Shown: positions 46,881-57,413 of the stretch, in pieces
Numbering within the stretch: the stretch's first letter is position 1
How the letters are laid out: each line of letters opens with the position of its first letter
From: Diphasiastrum complanatum
Lineage: Eukaryota; Streptophyta; Lycopodiopsida; Lycopodiales; Lycopodiaceae
Length of the DNA: 64,000 nt
Direction of reading: 5' to 3'
Assembly (NCBI GenBank): GCA_029204225.1
Contig: CM055096.1
Coordinates: forward strand, 32,499,076-32,563,075
Made by a program: the position numbers and the translations under genes
The notes under the pieces: generated by a model
What the model was told of the DNA's origin: nothing
What the model saw: only the letters and a program-made list of their open reading frames with translations
Database searches by the model: none

Positions 46881-47720
46881 GACTACATGCTATGGGTCAG
46901 GCAGGTTTTCGAGCCCATTACTCTACTGCAGATCACATCTTCACGTTGCGGGCCGTGATTGAGGAGGCTAAGCACAGGAGAGAGAGGGTTTACTGTTGTT
47001 TTGTGGACTTCAGGAAGGCCTTTGATTCTGTCCCTCGCTCATTGCTCATCCAGAGACTCCGAGACCTAGGCTTCTCCACTAACATCGTTCTTGCTGTGAT
47101 GGCACTTTATGAGCGTGTCCTTGGATGTTTCCGGCATAGCAGTGGCATATCCGATCACATTTGGAGCACTATTGGGGTGAAGCAGGGTTGTTCCGTCTCA
47201 CCAGTCCTCTTTGGCTTATATATTGATGAGTTGGAGAGAGTCATTACACAGTGTGGTGGTGCTGGTTGCAGGCTTGGGGACATCTTGATTGCTATCCTCC
47301 TTTATGCCGATGATGTGGTATTGGTCTCACCGACTAGAGAGGGTCTACAACGACAGTTGGATTGCTTACATGAGTTTTGCACCAGATGGGGCCTAGGGGT
47401 GAACATTGGGAAGACCAGGTTTATGGTCTTCAACACTTCTTGAGCATTCATGCAGCGACATGAGCTTACTTTGGGTGGACAGGTCCTAGAGGTGGTCCCT
47501 TCCTACACATACCTGGGGATCCTTTTCTCAGGTCCTACTTTTAGCATGAGACAGGCTGCTACCACTCGACTGGGGAAGGGACATGCCTCCCTTGTTCAGC
47601 TAGAGCGATTCTGTTTCCGGAAGTCCATCCAGGATGCTCGTAGTAAGTGTCACCTTTTTGATACCATTGTCACCCCCACGGCTCTATATGCGGCAGAGGC
47701 ATGGTGTACAGGTCTTCACA
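46881..47720 (+). pseudogene. LINE P3 reverse transcriptase, one stop codon
   Basis: Open from the TC tract: LHAMGQAGFRAHYSTADHIF, YCCFVDFRKAFDSVPRSLLI, STIGVKQGCSVSPVLFGLYI, then LLYADDVVLVSPTREGLQRQ with the catalytic ADD, and GLGVNIGKTRFMVFNTS. A TGA at 47441-47443 stands where relatives have Arg (CGA to TGA, probable methyl-C decay); the same frame then continues with YTYLGILFSGPTFSMRQAAT. Element E cuts it at 47723. The RT copies the LINE RNA at the nicked target. The domain would be catalytic-site complete but for truncation. Confidence 0.87.
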
Positions 47721-47723
47721 CTG

Positions 47724-48081
47724 TGTTACGAGCTCGTAACCAGTGCCGAACCCTAGGGAACACAGATAGGTCAGATACCACAGTCAGGGTCGTGTCCAGT
47801 GTACATGACCAACAGGGCAAGACAGTGTGAGTAGTGTGCCCCAGCACGGTCCATAGCCATGGCGGGCCTAACACAGCCTAGGGACCCTGTCAGCAGGATA
47901 GGGCCCCCAGTTGGGTCCCGACGTGCAGTCGGCCACGTCAGTGCCACGTGGCCGACACTTGGCAGTAGCATGCTACCAGTCCTCACACTGGGCTAGGAGG
48001 GGCTTACTCTATATTAGGGAGTAGGCAAGGTTGGGTGGATCAGTTAGTGTTTGCCCTACTGTGGTGTTAGGATCTATTACA
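47724..48081 (+). repeat. 5' LTR of element E
   Basis: 358 bp, TGTTACGAG...ATTACA termini. It contains a possible TATA element (TCTATATTAGG near 48009). Identical to 53578-53935. Confidence 0.95.
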
Positions 48082-48082
48082 C

Positions 48083-48094
48083 TGGTATCAGAGC
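48083..48094 (+). promoter_or_regulatory. Primer binding site of element E, initiator Met tRNA
   Basis: TGGTATCAGAGC, one base after the LTR. Confidence 0.92.
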
Positions 48095-48792
48095 CATCTC
48101 CATCCTAGGGAGTTCAGGACAGCAGTAGAGAAAGCTATCAGAAGATAGGAAAGATTTCTCAGATTCTCAGGACAGAATTGAGGAGGAAAATCGCTGTAGG
48201 AACAGCTTTCAAATCCTTGAAATTTGCTGGGAATTTACAGTTGTTTGAGGCACAATCCCTTGTAGAAGCTCAGCGCTGCCAAATTGGGTGGAAACTTCGA
48301 ATTTGGAGTGAAATTTTCTGGAATTTGGAGCGGATCTGAGACAGAATCGTGGGTGCAGGTCCAGCGCTGAAGGTGTTGCTAGAAAATCAGATTTTGAGAG
48401 GGATTTTGGGTCTCAAAGTAAGCAAAACCAAGTAGCAACACTCCTGGTCAGGCAGCGAGGAAGGTCTTTGGCAGAAACCACAAGTTTGCAACTGTTTTTG
48501 GGTCCTAAAACGGGAATTTTGGAGCAAAAAGTATACACCTCAGACAGCGAGGGAAGGGGACAAGACGATCAGAAGTTTGTTTCTTTTTCTTGGTACCTTG
48601 ATCTCTGATTTTTCCGGACAGTAGATCTGAAAGCAGTGGAGGAAGAGCTGAAAGGGCTTTTCTTGATTCTCTCTGTGGAAGTACAGTTCTCAGAAAGAGC
48701 TAAGTTTTCTTTCCCTCCTTGTACAGTTGTAAATTAGTCTTTTAGACTTTTTTTCCTTCAGAAGTTAAGGTAGCTCTCTTTCAGTTCCGAAG
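48095..48792 (+). other. Leader of element E
   Basis: About 700 bp untranslated leader from PBS to the gag-pol ATG at 48793. No open frame of note. Probably holds packaging signals by analogy with other LTR elements; none is identifiable by eye. Confidence 0.7.
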
Positions 48793-51700
48793 ATGACCAC
48801 TCCTCAGGGACCTGATCAACCCCCGGAGAGAGGCTTCGACGAACTTGAAACAGAAGCCTTGGCTTACAGAAAAGGGAAGGAACCCATGGAAGTAGAAGAA
48901 CAGGAACAGTTCGCCGAAGAACTCGACGAACTGGTTACCAAGGAGCAGTTCCTCCAATTGGTAACAGAAGTGGATGAACTGAAGTTGGCATTAGCCAATT
49001 TCAAGTCCAGTGTGGACGACTCGTTCGCTGAACTCAAAAACTTGATTTTGAGTTCCGCGAAAGGAAGCCTTCCCTCCACTTCTCAGTTATCCCCTTTTCC
49101 ACTTCCATCAGTTTCGGGTGAGACTTTACGGTCTCACCCCAGTGTTTTTAAAGATTTAAAGCCTCCTACTTTTAATGGGGAAGAGAAGGATAGAAATGCA
49201 GATATTCTACAAACCTTCCTCAGCAAATGGAAGAACATTCATGCTCTTAAACAGACCCCTGACCATTTGCAAGCAATTGAGCCCAGTCTTTCTTTAGGGC
49301 CTATGGCCTATAAGTGGTGGTTAAATCTCCAGGAGACTGGGCAGACTCCCCGGTCATGGAAAGCTTTTGAAGAAGCTTTCCTAAGAGAATTTCTACCAGA
49401 AAATGAACTGGATAGAGCCTGGGAAGCCTGGGAAAGAACAGTAATGGATAAATCCCTCATCCAATATATCTCGCAGTATCGAGAAGCAATTTTAAAGATT
49501 AAAAATATGGATGACTATCAGAAAATCAGGGGATTTGTCCGTGGCCTCAAAGATGAATATAAAGTAGAGGTCCAGAGAAACTCGCCTACTACCCTTGAGC
49601 AAGCTCTCAGATATGCTCAAATCTATGATGATTCAGTGGGTAGGAAGAGAGCGAGACAGCAACCACTTTCTGAGCAGCTTCCTCAGAAAGACTTTCAATT
49701 TAAAAAGAAATTTTTAAAAAGAAAGAAAGAAGATAAATTTAAAGGTGAAGCTCCTCAGAAACGCCCTTCACTCATACAGCCCTTAAAACCAGATGATTTT
49801 GAGAAAGCCAAACAAGAACGTTTGTGCTTTGTGTGTATGGGCAAGGGACACACAGTCAGACAGTGTCCCAAGGGGCCTTTCACTAAAAAAGATAAAAAAC
49901 AAGTTCATCTTGTTCAGACTGTATGTTTCCCCAGTAACTCGGCAGCTTCCGAGATTAAAGTGTATCATGAAGATCATGAACACTGTTGCCAGCTGACCTC
50001 TGCAATGCTAGCGAGACCCTTCAGCTTTGGGCCGCATGACCTAGTACGTATGCATGGGAAAGTTGGTAACCAGTCAGTAAGAGTCATGGTTGATGATGGG
50101 GCAACCCATAATTTCATCAACCACACCCTGGTTAAAAAGCTTAAACTACCAAAAGTACCTAGTCAGCATAGGTACATAGTTTCATTAGCTAAGGGTGAAG
50201 ATAAAAAAATATGGGAAACTATGGTAAGTAAGTTAGATCTTGGTATTCAGGCGTACCAAGATGAAATAAACTTTCAGATAATGCACCTGGATCGAACAGA
50301 CATTGTTCTCGGGAGAGATTGGCTCTACAGTTTAGGACCTTCCCTCCACAGAAACTATCAGGAGAACACCCTCAGCTTTCAGCATAAAGGCCGAGAGATC
50401 CAGTTGCATGGGGAGCATCATGTCCCCAACAGCCCTATGGTCTGCAGTTCAGAACTCTGTCAGCTAATCGGAGACGAAGACCATCAGGTATTCTTATGTG
50501 ACTTTCAGTTTATTCCTGAAGTTTCTATTTCCAGTTCTATTCAGCAGAAAATCAGTAAATTAGAAACTCTATTGTCTAAATTTAAAGATGTTTTTCCTGA
50601 AGATTTGCCACATGGTTTACCACCTAGCAGAGAGGTAGATCATGTAATAAACCTAGTACCAGGTACAGCACCTGTTTCTAAACCTCCGTATCGGGTCAGC
50701 CGAACAGAGGATGAAGAAATAACTAGGCAGTTAACAGACTATCTTGGGAAAGGCCAAATTCAGACCAGTAGTTCACCATGGGCCTCACCAGTCCTATTGG
50801 TGAAAAAGAAGGAGGGGTCTATGCGTCTTTGCGTAGATTACAGAGCCCTCAATAAAGTCACAATTAAGAATAAATACCCTATGCCTCGGGCAGACGAGTT
50901 GTTTGATCAACTCGACGGGGCTAAGTTTTTCAGTAAAATAGACCTTAGATCGGGATATCATCAAGTCCGTATAAAATCGGAAGATGTCTCAAAAACAGCC
51001 TTTAGGACTCGTCACGGTCATTATGAGTTTAAGGTGATGCCATTTGGGCTCACAAATGCTCCAGCTACCTTTATGACCTTGATGAACAGTGTCCTTAGAC
51101 CATACTTGGGTAAATTTGTAGTCGTATTTTTAGATGACATCCTCGTTTACAGCAAAACCAGGAAGGAGCATCTAAAACACCTCAGAAAGGTGTTTCGACT
51201 GCTCAGAAAGCATAAGCTTTATGCTAAACAATCCAAGTGTGAATTCTTCGTTGAAGAAGTAGCATATTTGGGTCACATTATCTCTTCAGATGGGATTAAG
51301 ATGGACCCAAATAAGGTTAAAGCCATACTCAGTTGGCTGAGACCTCAGAATATTTTGGAACTTCAAATCTTTCTTGGTCTGGCGGGATATTACAGACGAT
51401 TTGTCAAGGAATATGCTCAGATAGCAGTCCCTATGACAAATCTTCTTAAGGGGAAGGGAAAGGAGTTCATTTGGGAGTCTGCACAACAGGAGAGCTTTGA
51501 TGCTCTCAAAACAGCCTTAGCTACAGCACCAGTCTTAAAAGTCGTCGACCCCAATCAGCCATTTGTGGTCGAAACAGATGCTAGCGACTTTGCAGTAGGC
51601 GCTGTGCTAACTCAGGGTGGACGACCAGTTGCGTTCGAGAGTAAAAAACTCGAGCCAGCTCAGACTAGGTACAGTGCCTATGAAAAGGAACTCTTTTCTA

Positions 51701-53259
51701 TAGTCCATGCCCTTAAGACTTGGAGGCATTATTTGTATGGTGCCAACTTTGAGGTCCTGACAGACCATGAGAGTCTCAGATACCTTTGCAATCAACCTGA
51801 GCTTAGAGGTCGGAAAGCTCGTTGGGCAGAGTTGATGCAAGAGTTTGACATGTCTATCAGATATAGGCGTGGAAAATTCAATACAGTAGCAGATGCCCTT
51901 AGCAGAATGCCTATGATAAACGAGCTGAGTTTTACTCAGATTCGTAATGAGTTACTCGAGTCCTTGAGAGGGAAATGCCAGCATGATGCATTCTTCTCTA
52001 TTATCTGGAACGCGGTCTAGAACAGACAGTTACAGACTCCAGAACCAGTTCCCGGGGCTGGTGCCAGTTCATCCAAGAATACGGCAGCTTCCGTTGAGGA
52101 TGATGATGAGTCCGAGTATACGTCATCAGATGACGTTGAGGATTCTGAGCCTGTATTACCCAAGCAAACCCCAGTGGTCGAGGGTCAGTTGACTCAAGGA
52201 TTCAAATGGAAACAGTATTCCATTCAGGATGAGTACTTGCTCTATAGAGATAGAGTATGTGTCCCCAATTCAGAGGATTATAGGCAGCAGGTCCTATATG
52301 AATGTCATGACAATCCTAGCGCGGGACACCCAGGCATACAGAAGACCTATGAGCTTCTTCGTAGGCAATTTTTCTGGCCCAGTATGAAAAAGGACGTCCA
52401 CCAGTATGTAACTAGTTGCCAGAAATGTCAAGTAAATAAAGCAGAGCGTTTAAAGGCAGGAGGGTTGTTGCATCCCTTAGAAATACCAGCTGGTAAATGG
52501 GAGAGTATCTCCATGGATTTTATAGTAGGCCTGCCTAAAACCCAAAAGGGTAATGACGCTATATGGGTCACAGTTGACCGTCTGACCAAAATGGCTCATT
52601 TTATTCCGACCAAAACAACCGTTAGAGCTCCAGAGTTAGCGAGGTTGTTTGTAGACGGGCTATTTAAATTGTACGGTCTACCTTCCGGCATAGTCAGCGA
52701 CCGGGACAGTAAGTTTACTGGAAATTTTTGGAGGGCAGTATTCCATCATCTCCATACTAAACTTAATATGAGTACCACAGACCATCCACAGACGGACGGT
52801 CAAACAGAGAGGGTAAATCAAGTGCTAGAGGATATGCTTCGTGCATACGTCAGCAAGAAGCAGACTAATTGGGAGGAGTATCTCTCGATATTAGAGTTTG
52901 CTTACAACAGTACCAAACATTCAGCTACGGGATACAGCCCATTTATGCTGATGTACGGTTTTCAGCCACGCTCACCCACAACTGTAGGGTTTAAACAAGA
53001 AAAAGTTGAAGCAACCAGAAACTTTTTAGAGGACCTAAACCAGATGATAGAACATCCTAAGCGTAGCATTAGGCAGTCCCAGGATCCAGCCAGGCATTAT
53101 GCAGATCCACACAGACGGGATGTGCAGTTCTCCACTTGTGAGAAAGTCTACTTGAGAGTCCCAGTCGACTCTAAAACCCTCAAATCAGGAGTGTGTGCTA
53201 AGTTGTCTCCAAGGTATTGTGGTCCCTTTACCATCAGTAGGAGACTAGGCGACCTATGA
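48793..53259 (+). pseudogene. Gag-pol of element E with one in-frame stop
   Basis: ATG at 48793 opens a frame to TAG at 52018; the same frame reopens and runs to TGA at 53257. Order: gag (acidic N-terminus, capsid core [20 protein letters not shown]), zinc knuckle [14 protein letters not shown] near residue 345, protease [12 protein letters not shown] near residue 434 (DDG in place of the usual DSG/DTG), RT with [20 protein letters not shown] and FLDDILVYS (DD at about 781-782), RNase H with [13 protein letters not shown] (D near 929), then after the stop the integrase: HHCC zinc finger (ECHDNPSAGHPG...CQKCQ), core MDFIVGLP, VSDRDSKFTGNFW and DGQTERVNQVLED. The stop may be a CAG-to-TAG change. 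The protein would replicate and integrate the element. Confidence 0.93.
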
Positions 53260-53566
53260 ACTAGAACTCCCACACAGCAGTAAGGTTTTTCCAGTTTTTC
53301 ATGTAAGTCAGTTACGAAAAGCCTTAACCAGATCAGATAATCTGGTAGGGGACAGTGTTCTAGTTCTCCCATTGGATCCTCAACAACCTCCACATGAACC
53401 AGAGGAAATTCTTGATAGTAGAGAGACACAGACTCGTCATACTCTATACCGAGAATATCTGGTTAAGTGGAATGATCAGCCTGTTGAGAATGCCACTTGG
53501 GAAAGAGGCAGCGTCCTTCGCAAGATTTTTCCAGACTTTGTCTTAGAGGACCAAGACGGTTCTTAA
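53255..53566 (+). pseudogene. Integrase tail and chromodomain of element E, frame-shifted
   Basis: After a one-base shift near 53254 the frame continues YELELPHSSKVFPVFHVSQL, then a linker, then the chromodomain TLYREYLVKWNDQPVENATW and ERGSVLRKIFPDF, ending at TAA (53564-53566). Chromodomains are proposed to steer chromoviruses to heterochromatin. Whether the shift is in all copies or only this one cannot be seen. Confidence 0.9.
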
Positions 53567-53577
53567 GGGGGAGGGAG
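53565..53577 (+). promoter_or_regulatory. Polypurine tract of element E
   Basis: AAGGGGGAGGGAG directly before the 3' LTR; plus-strand primer. Confidence 0.93.
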
Positions 53578-53935
53578 TGTTACGAGCTCGTAACCAGTGC
53601 CGAACCCTAGGGAACACAGATAGGTCAGATACCACAGTCAGGGTCGTGTCCAGTGTACATGACCAACAGGGCAAGACAGTGTGAGTAGTGTGCCCCAGCA
53701 CGGTCCATAGCCATGGCGGGCCTAACACAGCCTAGGGACCCTGTCAGCAGGATAGGGCCCCCAGTTGGGTCCCGACGTGCAGTCGGCCACGTCAGTGCCA
53801 CGTGGCCGACACTTGGCAGTAGCATGCTACCAGTCCTCACACTGGGCTAGGAGGGGCTTACTCTATATTAGGGAGTAGGCAAGGTTGGGTGGATCAGTTA
53901 GTGTTTGCCCTACTGTGGTGTTAGGATCTATTACA
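53578..53935 (+). repeat. 3' LTR of element E
   Basis: 358 bp, identical to the 5' LTR, followed by the target-site copy CACTG. Confidence 0.95.
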
Positions 53936-54895
53936 CACTGGGCCAGTCCTTCATGACTACAGACCACCATGCTAGCTTGGTTGATTCGAGCGAAGCCTTC
54001 TGTTCCACATGAGATTTTCCTGGCCGAGTTCGTAGTTCCACCTATACAGATCGAGGCAGCTTTTCAGCTCATTACTTATATACAGAGGATACAGGCGTTA
54101 CCAGAGATAGACAGACGATACATACAGATTGCACTATCCTCCTCACAGCGCCTTTGTGATCAGGGCTACAGATTATCATAGTTGCTCTCTAGGTGAGGTG
54201 GAGTCTAAGGAGCACTTCATCTTCAGCTGCCCTGCATACTATGAGATCAGAGGACGATATCATTGCCTGTTTCGAGACATGCCTACCACTCTACGCTCTC
54301 TCATTGCCTATGAGGACCCACGATGTGTCGCCCTGATGGTACGTGAGATGTGCATCCTATGGAGGGATTTATACGGGACACCCCAACATTCTACCTCACA
54401 GCCATTGATCACTTCATTCTTTACTAGGCGGAGACCGCGTGACTTAGCGCATGAGGACGAGGATTATGCCGCTGATGATAGCCGCTCGCATTCCCATAGA
54501 GATCAGAGAGAGTGTACTTCTCATCATCACGTTACTACCAGGATCACCAGACATCCTATGCAGAGACGCACCACTACACATGCTCATGCTCATAGACGCT
54601 GCCGGCAGGCTCCAGTGCCTTCTCATGCTGTGGCTCGCATTACATCCTTTTACAGCAGCGGCAGCACAGCACAGTCTTGACATGTGGACATCGATATATA
54701 TGATTATTATGCACAGACACACTCACATACGTGTACTTTAGTTGTACTAGATGTTTTCTTTATTACAGTTTTGGAGAAGTTTTATACGCTCCCATGTTTA
54801 CCACACACTTGACATGTACTTCATTAGTCTTATATGCCTTTTGGCATGGAAAAGACATTAATAAAGCTTTCTTTCTTTCTTTCTTTCTTTCTCTC

Positions 54896-55150
54896 AATAT
54901 ATATTGAAGACCAATGTGATGGTTTTCAACACCTCCAGAGCCTACATGCAGCGTCAGGAGCTCGTCTTGGATGGTCGACATTGTCTCAGCAGCGTCAAGA
55001 GCTCGTCTTGGATGGTCGACATTGTCTCAGCATACACTTACCTTGGGGTTCTTTTCAATGGACCAGTCCCCAGTATGCGACTAGCAGCTTCGGACCATCT
55101 GGCGAAGGGCCGCTCATCCCTCGTCCAGCTCGACGTGTCCATGCTAGAGA
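54896..55150 (+). mobile_element. LINE copy P4, RT fragment
   Basis: Starts right after the (TTTC)n/TC tail of P3, reading TNVMVFNTSRAYMQRQELVL, then SAYTYLGVLFNGPVPSMRLA and ASDHLAKGRSSLVQL. A 42-bp tandem duplication (CTCGTCTTGGATGGTCGACA) lies at 54960-55035. No 3' end or tail: it fades near 55150. Confidence 0.82.
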
Positions 55151-55523
55151 TCGGTAGACCAACAACCCGTAAGTTAATTGTGACTATAAGGGTATTGGGG
55201 CCCTTATTTGTACATGGTCATAATTAATGGTTGTAGGTGCAAACACATGGTGGTGGAGTTGGTATGGGTCTTTCAGTGAGTCATTGGGGAACTGGATGAT
55301 GTGGCCCAAATAGGCTGCAGAGGTGTCCAATGAGGTGTCACAATGCACTACTAGTGGTGCATGGGCCTTGGAGGGTATAAGTATACCTATTGGGCTCTCA
55401 CTAGTGTATGCTTGATTCTATGATTGGTAGCTACATGCTGCTAGTGTGATTCCTCTTTCCATGATTGTGATTGATCCATAGCTTGGGGGCTAGATCCATA
55501 CAATCTAAGTTTGGTTGGGTTGG
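55151..55523. other. Unannotated sequence before element C
   Basis: About 370 bp with no recognised gene or repeat. Confidence 0.55.
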
Positions 55524-55953
55524 AGTTATGGACTCGGCTCATTACATTCTCCGCATCCATTTACATTTACTTTACTTTATGCATAAGCAGGCCTTGGGCC
55601 CTTTTTTATTCATTAGTGACACTTAGACTATATGGTTGGCCTTTGGCCTTATTACTCATTATTAGGCCATTTGGACATTTTACTGGAGAGTGGGGGCCTT
55701 CTTGGAGGGCGCACTATTTTCCCTCCCAGTTGGGCCCTAGCCATCGGAAGCTTCCTTTTGGCTATAAGTAGGAAAACTGTGTCATTTGTTATTCAGCTGA
55801 TGATATTGATCTCTCTCTTTAGTCTCCTTAATCTCTCTCTTTCCTGCTTTCTAGGGTTAAGTCTTGCTTATGTGCTGCTTTCATAGCTTAAGTCTTGCTT
55901 ATGTGATGCTTTCATAGCTTAGCTTTAGATCAGCTGTGGCTTTATTCCTAACT
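55524..55953 (+). repeat. 5' LTR of element C
   Basis: 430 bp, very similar to the LTRs of A, with AGTTATGG...CCTAACT ends. Differs from A's 5' LTR mainly by a ~16-bp deletion near 55760. Confidence 0.88.
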
Positions 55954-55965
55954 TGGTATCAGAGC
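55954..55965 (+). promoter_or_regulatory. Primer binding site of element C
   Basis: TGGTATCAGAGC directly after the LTR, as in A. Confidence 0.9.
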
Positions 55966-56704
55966 ACTTTCCTGTGCACTACTTTTTCAAATTTAGTAGA
56001 GGCTGTCCAGCGCCCTACTACCTTGTCACTTTCGTCGATTTTCTCCACCGATTTGCTACCCATTTCGTGGCTTGATTGGAGGCTGTCCAACGCCCTACTT
56101 CATCACCATTTTCAGCGGTTTTCTCCATTTTTTTTCAGGTTATGTGCGGATTTTGGTAGCTACTACCCAGCGCCCTACTACCTTGCCATCTTCGACGGAT
56201 TTTTCCACCGATTTGCTGTCCATTTTGCTGATTGTTTGGAGGCTGTTCAACGCCCTACTTCATCACCATTTTCAGCGGTTTTTTCCATCATGTTGCAGGA
56301 CATTTGTGGATCTTACTAGCTGCTGCCCAGCACCCATTTTCAGCTTGGATCTTCAGCTTTCTCTCTCTCTCTCTTTAGCCTCTTATCCAAAAATCACCCA
56401 ATTTCGTAATCGTTTGCTATTCCAAATTGCCAAAATCCTGCAGCTTGTTCCAGCCCTTCCGACTTGTCACTTTCGCCTATTATTTTATCCCTTTCCAGCC
56501 ATCTTTCACAGTTTATCAAAAGGCTCTCCAGTGCCCATTCTCAACCACATTTCACGGAATTCAGTGCATTTTTACAGCCTTCATTTTTCATTTGCTGATT
56601 GCTGCCCTTTCTTAGTTGTGATAATAGTGGTTCTAATAGACTAATTTGGGGTGACGACAAGAGTCCGCTCCCTCAAGTTTTCATCTATTCCTTCCACTAT
56701 CATT
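55966..56704 (+). other. Leader of element C with internal repeats
   Basis: Contains several imperfect copies of GGCTGTCCA(A/G)CGCCCTACT and CATTTTCAGCGGTTTT, about 60-180 bp apart, and ends with the TTGGGGTGACGACAAGAG landmark before gag. Confidence 0.72.
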
Positions 56705-57413
56705 ATGGCACATTCACCTACCCCGAGTGAAACTGTTCAGGAAAGCTTATCCGATCAGATTCGGCGAGTGGATGAGACCCTTTCTGGCCTCGTTCTTCGC
56801 TTCGATACAGTTATGACCGGCTTTCCTACTATGGAGTCACATATTGATTATTTACAGCCTCATGGTCCTGGAAAAGCTCCTGTCTTTCCTTCATTTGGGA
56901 CTCCCCCTCCATTTGGATTTCCATCTTCTTCTGCTAGTCAGCCTGGTGGTGGACCGTTCATTCCACCTAACCCACCTCCTAGTTTCTTTCCACGTCCCCC
57001 AATTCCCGAGCCACACTTTGCTCGAGACTTTCGTGATAGGGTACAGCTTGCTACCTATTCCGGTTCCTCTGACGAGAACTTATTAGAGAATTGGTTTGCT
57101 AAGCTTGACACATATTTTCAGATCTACCCTAAGACTAATCCTCAGAAGATCCAGTTGGCTGCTTTACACTTAGATGTACGCGCCGCCACGTGGTGGCAAG
57201 TTTATCGAGCTGATTCTGATCGGGAAGGGCTCCATATATGGCATACCTTTCGCCGTGACCTCCGTCATGCTATGATTGATCCTCAGTGGCTTGACCGCCA
57301 ACATGATACATTCCGTAGTCTCACTCAGACCAGTGACCTTGCTTTTTATATAGATCATTTTATGGAGCTTTCTTTTCTTTTCACAGATCTATCGCCCACT
57401 GAGCTTATTTCTC
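56705..57413 (+). pseudogene. Gag of element C, truncated and joined to LINE
   Basis: ATG at 56705 (MAHSPTPSETVQESLSDQIR) opens an uninterrupted gag N-terminal half: the proline-rich linker, RDRVQLATYSGSSDENLLEN, WFAKLDTYFQIYPKTNPQKI and AATWWQVYRADSDREGLHIW. It retains the AATWWQ motif that element A has lost. After LSPTELISR (57413) the frame passes into LINE sequence (VVPPIQLEALFHIVTFIQRL) and stops at 57565. Zinc knuckle and protease are lost. Confidence 0.88.

Larger units (their letters stand above)
47724..53935 (+). mobile_element. Ty3/gypsy chromovirus element E, young and complete
   Basis: 6212 bp with two 358-bp LTRs that read identical base for base, PBS, one long gag-pol frame, chromodomain, polypurine tract, and a 5-bp target duplication CACTG (47719-47723 and 53936-53940). 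It sits in the RT of LINE P3. Identical LTRs mean recent insertion. Only two lesions were seen: an in-frame TAG at 52018-52020 and a one-base frameshift near 53254. It shares neither LTR nor leader with elements A-D. Confidence 0.96.
46877..54895 (+). mobile_element. LINE copy P3, split by Ty3 element E
   Basis: 5' end abuts the TC tail of P2. The first part (46877-47723) encodes most of the RT; the second part resumes at 53941 after element E and one target-site copy, continuing with MLAWLIRAKPSVPHEIFLAE, a partly deleted C-terminal domain, 3' UTR, hairpin ATGCC/GGCAT (54834-54847), GACATTAATAAAGC and a (TTTC)n tail (54867-54895). It is the best-preserved RT among the LINEs here. Confidence 0.9.
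55524..57413 (+). mobile_element. Ty3/gypsy element C, 5' part only
   Basis: 5' LTR (55524-55953), PBS, leader, and gag cut off at 57413, where it runs directly into a LINE fragment. It is the same family as element A by LTR and gag. Nothing downstream of gag and no 3' LTR is present in the window. Confidence 0.88.

Noticed and set aside
47771-47986. A 71-residue minus-strand ORF present identically at 53625-53840
   Set aside because: It lies inside the two identical LTRs of element E; identity reflects the LTR pair and not a conserved gene.
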